From Verrucomicrobiota bacterium (GTDB lineage Bacteria; Verrucomicrobiota; Verrucomicrobiia; Opitutales; Opitutaceae), in the NCBI GenBank assembly GCA_019136515.1, contig JAGVUB010000157.1, positions 62,001-126,000 of the forward strand: a stretch of DNA of 64,000 nucleotides, in the 5' to 3' direction. This document shows positions 28,726-37,207 of the stretch, one piece after another. Every line of letters begins with the position of its first letter. Positions within the stretch are counted from its first letter, which is position 1. The position numbers and the translations under genes were made by a program. Below the pieces are notes generated by a model, which had not been told where the DNA came from, ran no database searches, and worked only from the letters and a program-made list of their open reading frames with translations.

Positions 28726-29850
28726 TCAGCTCAGCCGCACCGGCATGATGACGCAAAGGAAGCTCTCCAGCGTCTTGAAGACACCGGGGCTCACCTCGTC
28801 CTTCAGCTCGAAGAAGACTTGGTCCTTGTTCAGGGCGCGCAACGGATCGATGACGAATTGCGGGTTGAACGCCACCTGAAGCTCGGGGCCACTGTACTCG
28901 ATGGCCATCGATTCGTGGGCATCACCGAAATCCGGACTCGAAGCGGTGATCTCCAGCAGGTTGTTGCTGAGCTTGAGCTTCACCGAGTTGGACTTCTCGC
29001 TCGTGACGAGCGCCGCGCGGTGCACGCACTGGAGGAAAAGCTCGCGCTCCAGCTTGATGCGTTGGTGGGTCTCCTTTGGCACCACTTGGTTGTAGTTCGG
29101 GTAGTTGCCATCGACGACCTTCGAGAACAGGTAGATGTTGTCGATCAGGCCATTGTCGCCGACCTTGTCGGTGCCGATCTGGAAGGCTGAGCGCTTCTCG
29201 GAAACGGCGAGGCGGACCTTCGTGCCCTTATCCAGCATGCGTACCAGCTCGGCCACGGTTTTTGCCGGCAGGATGATGCTGCCAGCGCCTTCCGGCGTCG
29301 TGAGCTCCTTGCTGGTCAGCGCAAGGCGGCGTCCATCAGTGGCGACGAGGGTGAGCTTGTCGTCGCGGAAATTGAAGTAGACGCCGTTGAGGATGTAGCG
29401 GGTCTCGTCCGATGACTGCGCGTAGGAGACGCTCTTGAGCATCGTTGCGAGCTCTTCCTGTTCGAGCGCAACGGCCTTCTCATCGGCAAACTCAGGCATC
29501 GGCGGGAACTCTTCCTTGCCCATGCCCATGATCTTGAAGACCGAGCCGCCGGAAGTGATCTTCGCCTGGTGGTTCGGGGTGGTCTCGATCGAGACGTCGA
29601 TGTTCGGCAACTCCCGAACGATGGTGGCAAGGCGCTTGACCGGCAGTGTGATCGCTCCGGCCTCCTTCACCTCGGCCTTGATCTTGCAGCGGATGCCGAG
29701 ATCAAGATTGGTCGTCGCGAGGGAGATGTGGTCCTTGTCCGCCTCGATCAGCACGTTGCTGAGGATGGGCATCGTGGCCTTGGAGCCGACGACATTGAGC
29801 ACCTGGGCGAGGCCGTTGCTGAAGTGATCGCGGTTGATTTTGAATTTCAT
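28726..29850 (-). CDS. dnaN: DNA polymerase III subunit beta (sliding clamp)
   Basis: The ring-shaped processivity clamp that tethers DNA polymerase III. The 374-residue product has three clamp folds, starts [20 protein letters not shown] and ends with the conserved [20 protein letters not shown], whose MPVRL is the family C-terminus. [10 protein letters not shown] and [10 protein letters not shown] are also typical. dnaA is not seen near it. The upstream region carries a promoter-like pair and DnaA-box-like repeats, listed separately. Transcription probably ends at the hairpin at 28673-28706. Confidence 0.98.
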   Translation of the reverse strand: MKFKINRDHFSNGLAQVLNVVGSKATMPILSNVLIEADKDHISLATTNLDLGIRCKIKAEVKEAGAITLPVKRLATIVRELPNIDVSIETTPNHQAKITSGGSVFKIMGMGKEEFPPMPEFADEKAVALEQEELATMLKSVSYAQSSDETRYILNGVYFNFRDDKLTLVATDGRRLALTSKELTTPEGAGSIILPAKTVAELVRMLDKGTKVRLAVSEKRSAFQIGTDKVGDNGLIDNIYLFSKVVDGNYPNYNQVVPKETHQRIKLERELFLQCVHRAALVTSEKSNSVKLKLSNNLLEITASSPDFGDAHESMAIEYSGPELQVAFNPQFVIDPLRALNKDQVFFELKDEVSPGVFKTLESFLCVIMPVRLS

Positions 29851-29911
29851 GCGCGGCGGGGCGATGGGGTGATTGCTAACAGGAGAGTGGATTGGGAGAA
29901 GAAGGAACTAC

Positions 29912-29940
29912 AGATTATTCTTCTTATTATGGGGTGTGAA
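29912..29940 (-). promoter_or_regulatory. Candidate dnaN promoter
   Basis: On the minus strand, TTCACA (29940-29935; five of six matches to TTGACA) is followed by 17 nt and TAATCT (29917-29912) in an unusually AT-rich stretch for this GC-rich window. It lies 62-90 nt upstream of the dnaN ATG. The -10 element is weak; AATAAT at 15-nt spacing is an alternative. The -35 overlaps a DnaA-box-like sequence. Confidence 0.35.
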
Positions 29941-30088
29941 CAACGCCGATTTCACGGACACAAGGGCGATTTTCGAGAGGTGGGACAAAGAATGGGGTTG
30001 GTGTGAGCAACTTGGGTGCGAGTGTCGGCGAAAGGCGGGTTCGGCACGCCGATCTGGTTATCGGGAATTTGTTGGTCGGTTGCTCACA
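29935..30088. promoter_or_regulatory. Three TGTGARCAA-type repeats (DnaA-box-like) between dnaN and pssA
   Basis: TGTGAACAA at 29935-29943 differs by one base from the inverted E. coli DnaA-box consensus TGTGNATAA. TGTGAGCAA at 30002-30010 and its inverted copy TTGCTCACA at 30080-30088 differ by two. The second and third form a near-perfect 11-bp inverted repeat. They flank the dnaN promoter region; the last one lies within the end of pssA. Box identity is inference, since the box in this phylum is not known to me. Confidence 0.35.
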
Positions 30089-30966
30089 TCCGGTTTGTGG
30101 GGAACTCCGGGGTGCGAGCCAGTCAGGTGACGGCGGATGTGCCGCACGATGCCGAAGCCGATGTAACCGAGGAAGAGCACGAGGAACGAGATCTCCTGCA
30201 GTTTCCAGAGTAGGGCACCGACGATAAGCAGCAGGATGAAAGTCCACAGGCGGGTCTTCGTCTGCCAATCGATCTTCTTGAAGCTCGGGTAGCGGATCGT
30301 GCTCACCATCAGGAACGAGATGAGCAATAGCAGCACCGGCAGCGCAAAGGTGGTCTTCTGCAGCGAGCGTTCATTGTCGGCCAGATGCAGAAGGAAAAGT
30401 ACTAGCGACGCCACAGCCCCTGCCGCCGCTGGTACGGGCAGCCCGAGGAAATCCTTGTTCGATTCATGTTCGGCGCGCTGCAGCAGGGGATTTGTGATGA
30501 CGTTGAAGCGTGCCAACCGCACGGCGGCGCAGAGCAGATAGATGAAGGCCACGAACCAACCCAGCTCACGGAACCACTGGTAGCCTTCCTTCGGCGCAAG
30601 GATGAGGAAGAACACCATGAGCGCCGGGGCGATGCCGAAGGAAACGACGTCGGCCAGCGAATCGAACTCGGCGCCAAACAGCGACGTGCGCCCGCCCATG
30701 CGGGCTAGGCGGCCGTCGAGCGAATCGAAGAGCACCGCGGCAAGGATCAGCCACACGGCTTGGATGTAGTATTCGCGGGGCGAGGCGCTCCCATGCACCG
30801 AGGCGTAGATCCCGGCATCGGCGATCAGACGAGCTTGGATACACTTGATCACCGCCACGAAACCGCAGAACAGATTTCCGGCCGTCATCAGGTTTGGCAG
30901 GAAATAGATCCGGCTGGCCTGGGTGACGTTGTAGGGGTTCTCGCGGGAATGGAGATCCGACGACAT
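30058..30966 (-). CDS. pssA: CDP-diacylglycerol-serine O-phosphatidyltransferase
   Basis: The membrane enzyme that makes phosphatidylserine, precursor of phosphatidylethanolamine. The product has 302 residues with about eight membrane helices. The CDP-alcohol phosphotransferase signature is complete: DSLDGRLARM followed by GAEFDSLADVVSFG, with Asp84, Gly85, Ala88, Arg89, Gly98, Asp102 and Asp106. The N-terminus YFLPNLMTAGNLFCGF is typical of this subgroup. A C-terminal tail after residue 270 is basic and probably cytoplasmic. No phosphatidylserine decarboxylase gene is in view. Confidence 0.95.
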   Translation of the reverse strand: MSSDLHSRENPYNVTQASRIYFLPNLMTAGNLFCGFVAVIKCIQARLIADAGIYASVHGSASPREYYIQAVWLILAAVLFDSLDGRLARMGGRTSLFGAEFDSLADVVSFGIAPALMVFFLILAPKEGYQWFRELGWFVAFIYLLCAAVRLARFNVITNPLLQRAEHESNKDFLGLPVPAAAGAVASLVLFLLHLADNERSLQKTTFALPVLLLLISFLMVSTIRYPSFKKIDWQTKTRLWTFILLLIVGALLWKLQEISFLVLFLGYIGFGIVRHIRRHLTGSHPGVPHKPDVSNRPTNSR

Positions 30967-30992
30967 GGCGGGTGTTTGGCGGAAAACGGGGC

Positions 30993-31343
30993 CTACTTGG
31001 TCAAGCTCTCGAGGTACTTCCAGAACTTCGAATGCTGTTCGACCAACTGCTGGTCGGTCACCGGCAGTTTTGTACGGAAGAGGAAGTCCTCAAGCGAGTT
31101 GCGGTGCAGGATCCAGTGTACGTGGAGGGTGTCGCCCTTGCGCTCGAAGTAGAACCGGAAGTCACCCGAGCGCAGGCGGTAGAAGGTATGCCCCTCGCGG
31201 GAGAACTGGCCGAGCGGTTCGCGCGGCTGCGCCAACTGCGCGGCCGTCAGGCTGCCCAGCGGTTCGATGACCCCGAGCTGGGCAAGTTGATCGAGCTTGT
31301 TGAGCTCGCTGACGCTCTGATCGGAAAACGTGACCTGAAACAT
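30993..31343 (-). CDS. Orphan RelE/ParE-like fold protein
   Basis: A 116-residue protein from the ATG at 31343 (MFQVTFSDQSVSELNKLDQL). The order helix, then RLRSGDFRFYFERKGDTLHV, then HWILHRNSLEDFLF matches the RelE toxin fold, whose domain keeps the Arg/Tyr-rich strand and terminal HRN-type segment. The N-terminal helix region is longer than in classical RelE. No antitoxin gene is adjacent: pssA lies downstream and the divergent NfeD gene is upstream. It may be a chromosomally fixed relative rather than an active toxin. Frame upstream of the ATG is rejected as non-coding. Confidence 0.7.
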   Translation of the reverse strand: MFQVTFSDQSVSELNKLDQLAQLGVIEPLGSLTAAQLAQPREPLGQFSREGHTFYRLRSGDFRFYFERKGDTLHVHWILHRNSLEDFLFRTKLPVTDQQLVEQHSKFWKYLESLTK

Positions 31344-31533
31344 GGCTAGGACGATCCAAGCGCGGATCGTGTGCCTCGCACTGTCGGCGCGTGTTTTTCC
31401 TGCCGCAATCCCAAATCGGGCGGTGCAGCGCCCATCGCTATGCGGGCGCGCACTTTGCGCCGACAAATAGGTAAACAGGATTGTAATACCCACCGCGCGC
31501 GGTATCTGCAATGATGCTTCCGGAGGAAACCCC

Positions 31534-32145
31534 ATGACGACTCTCGCCCTCATCGAACGCCTCAATGGTTGGTGGACCGAGCTCTCGCTCGCCAAGCAGT
31601 TCTTCTACGGCATCGGGCTCGTGGCCGGCATCGTCTGCGTGGTGCTCATGATCCTCTCCCTGCTGGGCATGGACCACGACGATGCGGTCGACGCCCTCGG
31701 GGCCGCCGATGCGGCGGGCGCGCATGATGGCGATAGCGGCGGCGGCATCTTTTCGGTGAAGCCGCTCACCGGGTTTTTCCTCGGGTTCGGCTGGGCTGGC
31801 GGCCTCGCGCTCGACGCGGGCTTCTCCTTCTTCGCCGCGATCACCTGCGCCCTTGGCGCCGGCGGTGCGATCATGGCGGTGATTGTGCTGATGTTTCGCG
31901 CGATCTTCGCCATGCGCAGCGACGGCACCGCCCGGATCGAGGACACCGTGGGCGCTGTCGGCACGGTCTACCTCACGCTTCCGGCCGCCAAGGCGGCTGG
32001 CGGCCAGGTGATTGTGAACTTCAAGGGCCGACAGGAGACCTACGCCGCGCTGAGCGCCGCCGAGAAGGCGATCCCCAGTGGCGACAAGGTGAAGGTCGTT
32101 GCCGTCGTCGACAGCCGCACCGTGCTCGTCGAGCCGCTGGCCTGA
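31534..32145 (+). CDS. NfeD-like (YqiJ type) membrane protein
   Basis: A 203-residue membrane protein with about three helices (for example FFYGIGLVAGIVCVVLMILS and FFAAITCALGAGGAIMAVIV) followed by a C-terminal OB-fold-like domain (AVGTVYLTLPAAKAAGGQ, VKVVAVVDSRTVLVEPL). This is the NfeD/YqiJ arrangement, which partners flotillin proteins in lipid microdomains. A strong Shine-Dalgarno (GGAGG, 7 nt before ATG) supports the start. The flotillin gene follows after 81 nt, the expected pair. A DUF1449 label is possible; both describe the same family group. Confidence 0.85.
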   Translation: MTTLALIERLNGWWTELSLAKQFFYGIGLVAGIVCVVLMILSLLGMDHDDAVDALGAADAAGAHDGDSGGGIFSVKPLTGFFLGFGWAGGLALDAGFSFFAAITCALGAGGAIMAVIVLMFRAIFAMRSDGTARIEDTVGAVGTVYLTLPAAKAAGGQVIVNFKGRQETYAALSAAEKAIPSGDKVKVVAVVDSRTVLVEPLA

Positions 32146-32226
32146 ATCTCTGCCCCTGGGCGGACCGCGCTTCGTCGCCAATCTAGCCTGCCCTCGTCCA
32201 CTGCCTCCTCCCCAACCCTCCCTTCT

Positions 32227-33654
32227 ATGGACATCATCAACATCCTCCTCGTGGCCTTCGCCATCGTCTTCGTCCTCATCGTGGCGATGACCCTCGTCTC
32301 GCGGTACCGCATGTGTCCGCCCGACCGCATCCTCGTGGTCTACGGCAAGCTCGCCAACGGCCTGTCGTCGAAATGCTACCACGGCGGTTCGACCTTCGTG
32401 ATGCCGATGTTCCAAAGCTACGCCTACCTCGACCTCACCCCGATCAATATCGAGATCGAGCTCAAGGGGGCCCTCTCCAGCCAGAACATCCGTATCGATG
32501 CGCCCGCTTCGTTCACCATTGGTATTTCCACGGAGCCCGAGGTCATGCAGAACGCCGCGACCCGACTGCTTGGTCGCTCGCTCGACGAAGTGCAGCAGCT
32601 TGCCTCGGAGATCATCATGGGCCAGATGCGCGTGGTCTTCGCCTCGATGACGATCGAGGAGATCAACAACGATCGCGAGAAGCTCATTGCCGCCATCACC
32701 AAGGGCGTCGAGGTCGAGCTCCACAAGGTCGGCTTGCGCATGATCAACGGAAACATCCGCGACATCCGCGACGCTTCCGGCTACATTGATGCGCTTGGCA
32801 AGGAGGCGGCGGCCAAGGCGATCAACGACGCCCAGATCAAGGTCGCCCAGGAGAACCAGCGCGGCGCCATCGGCCGCGCCGAGGCCGAGCGCGAGCAGGC
32901 CATCCGCGTTGCCACCGCCCAGGCCGAGGCGCGCAAGGGCCAGAACACCGCGCAGGTGGTCATCGCCAAGTCCGACGCCGACCTCGCCTCCGAACAGGCC
33001 GAGGCCAAGCGCCGCATCGAGGCCGCCCAGAAGGTCGCCGAGGCCCGTGCTTTGCAGGAAGGCTACAAGGCCCAGCAGGAGGCCGAGCTCGCCCGCGCCG
33101 CCCGTGAAAAGGCGCAACAGCAGGCCGACCTCATCGTGAAGGCCGAGATCGAGAAGGAGCGCGTCCGCATCGATGCCGAGGCCAAGGCCGCCCAAGCCCG
33201 CCTCCTCCAGGAAGGCCAATCCGCCGCCTACCTCATCCAGAAGCAGGCCGAGGGCGATGGCGTGAAGCGCGTTGCCGAGGGCGAGGCCGCCGGTATCCGC
33301 GCGAAACTCGTCGCCGAAGCCGAGGGCACCCAGGCCCTCCTCGACGCCAAGGCGGCCGGCTTCGAGAAACTCCTCAAGGTTTCGCACGACACCCAGGGCG
33401 CCACGCAGCTGCTCATCGCCGAGAACATCGTGCGCATCGCCGAGATCCAGGCCACCGCGATCAAGGGTCTCTCCTTCGAGAAGATTGTGGTGATGGGTGG
33501 CGGCAATGGCGGAGCGGCGGGCCCCGGCCAGTTCGTGCAGGACCTCTACAAGGGCGTGCTGCCGATCAACGAGCTCGCCAAGAATGTCGGGCTCAACCTC
33601 CCGAGCTTCCTCGGCACGGCCTCCGCCGAGAGCAAGCCGGAGCCGAAGGCCTGA
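32227..33654 (+). CDS. Flotillin (SPFH-domain scaffold protein, YqiK type)
   Basis: A membrane-microdomain scaffold of 475 residues. There is one N-terminal helix (INILLVAFAIVFVLIVAM), then the SPFH domain (GGSTFVMPMFQSYAYLDLTP to LRMINGNIRDIRDASGY), then a long Ala/Glu/Gln-rich coiled coil (about 190-360; for example AQIKVAQENQRGAIGRAEAE). The C-terminal end has FEKIVVMGGGNGGAAGPGQF. It oligomerises through the coiled coil on the inner membrane. With the NfeD-like gene upstream it forms the usual pair. The transcript ends at a 13-bp hairpin. Confidence 0.95.
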   Translation: MDIINILLVAFAIVFVLIVAMTLVSRYRMCPPDRILVVYGKLANGLSSKCYHGGSTFVMPMFQSYAYLDLTPINIEIELKGALSSQNIRIDAPASFTIGISTEPEVMQNAATRLLGRSLDEVQQLASEIIMGQMRVVFASMTIEEINNDREKLIAAITKGVEVELHKVGLRMINGNIRDIRDASGYIDALGKEAAAKAINDAQIKVAQENQRGAIGRAEAEREQAIRVATAQAEARKGQNTAQVVIAKSDADLASEQAEAKRRIEAAQKVAEARALQEGYKAQQEAELARAAREKAQQQADLIVKAEIEKERVRIDAEAKAAQARLLQEGQSAAYLIQKQAEGDGVKRVAEGEAAGIRAKLVAEAEGTQALLDAKAAGFEKLLKVSHDTQGATQLLIAENIVRIAEIQATAIKGLSFEKIVVMGGGNGGAAGPGQFVQDLYKGVLPINELAKNVGLNLPSFLGTASAESKPEPKA

Positions 33655-33677
33655 TCCGTAACCTCTTGGATACTTTG

Positions 33678-33706
33678 GCACGGGCGCCCCGTCGGGGCGC
33701 CCGTGC
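33678..33706 (+). terminator. Strong hairpin terminator of the flotillin operon
   Basis: A perfect 13-bp stem (33678-33690 with 33694-33706) with a 3-nt loop, 24 nt after the flotillin stop codon. The tail CTGTTCTC is only modestly T-rich, but the stem is the strongest in the window. Confidence 0.75.
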
Positions 33707-33791
33707 CTGTTCTCCGGTGGCGCTTCGGGCGGGCGGCGACAACAGCGGGCTCGACCCGTGGCGGACCGATTGCTCAAGCTGAGCTTCCCTG

Positions 33792-35390
33792 ATGTGTTCT
33801 TGCCCAGCACTGACATCCGATGACAGCGCCGCTCCGGGTGGTCCGGCGCAAGGGCTCAAGCGTGTGCCAGGGGCGGGTTGGCGGCGCCGCCTCGGCGCGG
33901 TTGCGGTGGTGCTGGCGCTGGGCTGGTACCTGGTTTTTGTGGCCGGCAAGACCGGCGTCCATGCCGGAGGCTCGGATACATCGGGCTATTTCAACAATGC
34001 GAAGCTGATGCTCGAAGGCCGCCTGCACACCGACCAGCGGCGGCTCGAGGGAGTGGAGACGGCCGAACTGTCGCCCTACGCATTCGTGCCGCTCGGCTTC
34101 CGGCCGACCGGCGAGGGCGGGATGGTGCCGACCTACTCGCTGGGTCTGCCGGCGCTCTATGCGGCCACTGCGTGGTTGGTTCCGCTCGAGACCGGCGCGG
34201 CGGTTGTCACTTGGCTCATGGTGCTGGGCAGCCTGTGGGTGACCTACCGGCTGGGCCGCCTCCTCGGGCTTGCGCCCGGGTGGGCTACCTTCGGTGCGGC
34301 GGTGTTGGCGGCGTGTCCGTTGTTCCTGTTCATGTCGATCCAGGCGATGAGCGACATGCCCTCCCTGTTCTGGACGACGCTGGCGCTGGTGCTTGCGTGG
34401 GACAGCAAACGACGGCCGGCGCTGGCGTTCTGGGCGGGCATGGTGGTGGCAGTGGCGGTGTTCCTCCGGCCCGCGAATGCGCTGGTGGCCGGTGCGCTCC
34501 TGATCCCGCTCGGGCGGGATTGGCGGCGCTGGCTGCTGCTCGGGCTCGGCGGACTGCCGGGGGGACTGGCCTGGCTTGCCACGAACCATGTGCTGTATGG
34601 CGAGTACGTGACGACTGGGTATGGCGATGTCGGCGGTTTGTTCGCCTGGGCAAATGTCCCGCGGTCGCTGCGCAGCTACCTCACGTGGCTGCCCGTGCTG
34701 CTGCCGATCCTACCGGCGCTTGTCTGGGCTTGGCCGTCGAATCCCGCCAAGCGGCCGGTGGCCGGCGCAGCGGCGATGGCTGCGACTTGGGCGCTGCTTT
34801 GCAGTGGGTTCTACGCGTTCTATTTCCACACCTCCGAGGCGTGGTGGTACCTGCGCTTTCTCCTCCCGGTGTTTCCCTCGTTGATCGTGCTCGCGTTGGC
34901 CGGGCTGCGCGGCCTGGTGGGCACGGTGGGCGGCCTCGCGACGGCGGCGAGCCCGTGGTGGCGGACGGCGGCCTCGGTGGGGCTGGTGATGGCGGTTGGC
35001 GCAATCACCTTCGGGGTGCAGGTGGGCGCCTCCTGTCGCCTGGGGGCGTGTGACTCGGGTCTGAATGAGCGGGTTTACCCGCAGGTATGCGCGTGGGTGC
35101 GCGAGAAGCTTCCGGCCAACGCGCTCCTCGTCTGCATGCAGGCGAGTGGTGCGATCACCTACTACAACGAGGGACAGGTGTTCCTGCGCTGGGAGGTGAC
35201 GGAGAAGGCCCAGTCGCGGTCGGCGTTCGCTGCGGCCGCCAGGGCGGGCCGGCCGGTGTACGCAGTGCTGTACCCGTTCGAGCTCGAAACGGTCTTCCGC
35301 GATCACATCGTTGGGCGCTGGTCGCAGATCGGTGCCGTGTACTACGTGACGATCTGGCGGCTGGACGATCCCGCGGGCGTGATGCCGTGA
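33792..35390 (+). CDS. Membrane glycosyltransferase, GT39/ArnT-like
   Basis: A 532-residue integral membrane protein with about eleven hydrophobic helices. The first periplasmic loop contains GGSDTSGYFNNA, with the acidic residue expected at the active site of GT-C enzymes using polyprenyl-phosphate sugars. A second hallmark is FRPTGEGGMVPTYSLGLPAL. The C-terminal part is a periplasmic domain with CMQASGAITYYNEGQVFLRW. The acceptor is unknown; lipid or protein glycosylation are both possible. The start ATG 33792 precedes a polar stretch, so the true start could be further in. Confidence 0.8.
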   Translation: MCSCPALTSDDSAAPGGPAQGLKRVPGAGWRRRLGAVAVVLALGWYLVFVAGKTGVHAGGSDTSGYFNNAKLMLEGRLHTDQRRLEGVETAELSPYAFVPLGFRPTGEGGMVPTYSLGLPALYAATAWLVPLETGAAVVTWLMVLGSLWVTYRLGRLLGLAPGWATFGAAVLAACPLFLFMSIQAMSDMPSLFWTTLALVLAWDSKRRPALAFWAGMVVAVAVFLRPANALVAGALLIPLGRDWRRWLLLGLGGLPGGLAWLATNHVLYGEYVTTGYGDVGGLFAWANVPRSLRSYLTWLPVLLPILPALVWAWPSNPAKRPVAGAAAMAATWALLCSGFYAFYFHTSEAWWYLRFLLPVFPSLIVLALAGLRGLVGTVGGLATAASPWWRTAASVGLVMAVGAITFGVQVGASCRLGACDSGLNERVYPQVCAWVREKLPANALLVCMQASGAITYYNEGQVFLRWEVTEKAQSRSAFAAAARAGRPVYAVLYPFELETVFRDHIVGRWSQIGAVYYVTIWRLDDPAGVMP

Positions 35391-35481
35391 GCGGGTGCCA
35401 CGCCGGCCCGGGAGAGGGGTGTGCTCCGCCGACACAGCCGGACTCGACGATGCACGGTACTGGCTGCAGGTTCCTGCGTTG

Positions 35482-35931
35482 ATGATACTGGCCAAGATCC
35501 CTCCTCCGCTGGCGTTGGTCGTCTCGGTTGGCCTCGCGGCGTCGGCGGGGTGGCTCGTGTCGCCGCTGCGGACGGTTTGGTTCCATTCTGTCTGGGGCTC
35601 GTGGGGCGTGATGCTGGGCGCGCTCATCTGGGCCGGTTGGGCGGCCCTCGAATTCCGGCGCCACCGGACGACCATTTTGCCGCAGCGGCAACCGACGAGC
35701 CTGTTGTGTCGCGGGCCGTTCCGCATTTCCCGCAATCCGCTCTACTTGGCTATGCTGCTGCTCACGGTGGTGCCGTGGCTGGCTTGGGGCCGGATCGGAC
35801 TGCTTCTCGCGCCGGCCCTCTTCTTCGCTTTCGCGAACTGGGTGATCATCCCGTGCGAAGAGGCGAATCTCCGCGCTCACTTTGGCGACGCGTATGCCGG
35901 CTACTGTCGCCGGGTACGGCGCTGGTGCTGA
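35482..35931 (+). CDS. Isoprenylcysteine carboxyl methyltransferase-like membrane methyltransferase
   Basis: A 149-residue membrane protein. The C-terminal half has the ICMT/phospholipid-methyltransferase signature: GPFRISRNPLYLAMLLL, then a hydrophobic helix, then EEANLRAHFGDAYAGYCRRV. The N-terminus MILAKIPPPLALVVSVGL is typical and fixes the ATG at 35482. A GTG 87 nt upstream is less likely. It probably methylates a small hydrophobic substrate using S-adenosylmethionine; the substrate is not known. It is next to the glycosyltransferase gene on the same strand. Confidence 0.8.
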   Translation: MILAKIPPPLALVVSVGLAASAGWLVSPLRTVWFHSVWGSWGVMLGALIWAGWAALEFRRHRTTILPQRQPTSLLCRGPFRISRNPLYLAMLLLTVVPWLAWGRIGLLLAPALFFAFANWVIIPCEEANLRAHFGDAYAGYCRRVRRWC

Positions 35932-35960
35932 GGCCGGAGAGGGGCCACCGCGGAGCCGGG

Positions 35961-36254
35961 CTAGATGCCGAGGCGGGCGCGGACCACGGGGAGGTCGAGG
36001 CCGTCGATGCGGAGAAGCTTCTGGCGGGACGTGTCGCCACGCACGAGTGACAAGCCGCGGCGGGGCAGGTCGAGCCGCGCGGAGAGGAACTCGATGAGCG
36101 CCTCGTTGGCCCGGCCCTCGACGGGCGGGGCGCGGAGCTTGATCTTCACGGCGTTACCCATCGTGCCGGCAACCTCGTCGCGTGCGGCGCCGGGGATGAC
36201 TTTCACCTCGAGCCGGCAGGAGGCGGGCGCGGCGGCGGTTTTCGGAGTGGCCAT
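35961..36254 (-). CDS. DUF167 (YggU) family protein
   Basis: A 97-residue small protein with the conserved DUF167 core: LEVKVIPGAARDEVAG, KIKLRAPPVEGRANEALIEF, and VRGDTSRQKLLRIDGL. The Gly-Arg-Ala-Asn-Glu block is the hallmark. The family is widespread but its biochemical role remains undefined. The extra N-terminus (MATPKTAAAPASC) is short and variable. It is read on the minus strand, downstream of the Dabb-domain gene, separated by 48 nt. Confidence 0.9.
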   Translation of the reverse strand: MATPKTAAAPASCRLEVKVIPGAARDEVAGTMGNAVKIKLRAPPVEGRANEALIEFLSARLDLPRRGLSLVRGDTSRQKLLRIDGLDLPVVRARLGI

Positions 36255-36302
36255 TGGCGAAGGCGGCGGGCGGGACGAGGGCGGGCGAACGCGGCCCAGC
36301 GC

Positions 36303-36602
36303 TCAGGCGGCGTCGAAGACGGCGATGCGTGTCCAGCAGTCCTTGTGGTCGGCGACGAACTTCAGGTGCGTGGGGTGTGTCTGGTAGGCGCCGTGGCCGG
36401 CGAGGTCGTCGAACAGCACGGTGAGCGCGAAAGCGTATTCGGCGTCGAGTATCGGACGAGCGGGCACGGGCGCGGGGGTGCCGATGAAGAGCTGGCGCAC
36501 GGACGGGATGGTGCGCAGCGTTTCGAGGCCGGCCCGCAGCGCGGCGCGGCGTTCGGCGGGGAGAGCGGGAGGCAGATAGAAGCGGACGCTGTGGACGAAC
36601 AT
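36303..36602 (-). CDS. Dabb (stress-responsive A/B barrel) domain protein
   Basis: A 99-residue single-domain protein from the ATG at 36602 (MFVHSVRFYLPPALPAERRA). It shows the ferredoxin-like dimeric alpha/beta barrel pattern: a hydrophobic first strand with VHSVRFYL, a helix with LRAGLETLRTIPSV, a strand YAFALTVLFDD, and the terminal YQTHPTHLKFVADH motif that marks the Dabb family. The function is unknown; such proteins are often stress-linked or enzymatic in polyketide pathways. It lies 59 nt after the membrane gene and upstream of the YggU gene. Confidence 0.88.
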   Translation of the reverse strand: MFVHSVRFYLPPALPAERRAALRAGLETLRTIPSVRQLFIGTPAPVPARPILDAEYAFALTVLFDDLAGHGAYQTHPTHLKFVADHKDCWTRIAVFDAA

Positions 36603-36661
36603 GGCGCGGAGCGTGGCGGTGTGACCAAGGTCGCGCAAGTGCGCCGCGGATGGCGCGCCGT

Positions 36662-37078
36662 TCAGCGTGGAGCCGGAGTGGAGGCGGCGAAGAGCTGCTT
36701 TACGCTTTCGCGGGACAGCACCAGCAGCGTGAAGACGCCCAGCACGGTGCCGAAAGGCATGAAGATGCACGCGATGCCGCCCATGACTTGGCAGAACAGG
36801 AGGCGTTTCCGCTTCGCGAGGCAGCGGCCGGCGGCGAACACGCATGCCGCGAAGGTCCAGCCCGCGAGGATGAAGCACGAGCCGACCACAACGAAGAACC
36901 AGCCCAGGAACACCGGCGGCGCCGCTTGGCCGTGCGCGGCCATCTTTTCCGGGGCGAGGGCCATGAGAAGACCGAGGCCGACGTGGATCATCGGAATGCA
37001 GGCGAAGAGTGCGGAGAGGCCTGCGACGACATAGTGGAATATCGAGAGCAGACGGAGGTGTTCCTGGTCCTGGTTCAT
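36662..37078 (-). CDS. Small four-helix membrane protein of unknown function
   Basis: The product has 138 residues from the ATG at 37078 (MNQDQEHLRLLSIFHYVVAG). There are three or four hydrophobic helices (for example FLGWFFVVVGSCFILAGWTF and CIFMPFGTVLGVFTLLVL) and a C-terminal RESVKQLFAASTPAPR tail. The N-terminal LRLLSIFHYVVAGLSALF pattern is common to a family of small uncharacterised proteins in this phylum, but I cannot name it. The open frame extends well upstream on the same strand, antisense to exonuclease III, and that part is not coding. Confidence 0.75.
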   Translation of the reverse strand: MNQDQEHLRLLSIFHYVVAGLSALFACIPMIHVGLGLLMALAPEKMAAHGQAAPPVFLGWFFVVVGSCFILAGWTFAACVFAAGRCLAKRKRLLFCQVMGGIACIFMPFGTVLGVFTLLVLSRESVKQLFAASTPAPR

Positions 37079-37207
37079 GTTGGGGAAGGGGGAGGCGTGA
37101 GGAGAACAGGACAGCAGGTTTCCGGTTTCCCCGCAATCCGCGGGCCGCGCCACGCGGCCGGTTTTCGCTCGCCGCCGCGGCGGGGTTGCGGCTTGGCTCG
37201 GCGGCGC

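Noticed and set aside
31344-31533. Promoter for the NfeD-flotillin pair (TTGCGC / TGTAAT)
   Set aside because: The two boxes are 21 nt apart, outside the usual 16-19 nt range, and no better pair was found in the 190-nt interval.
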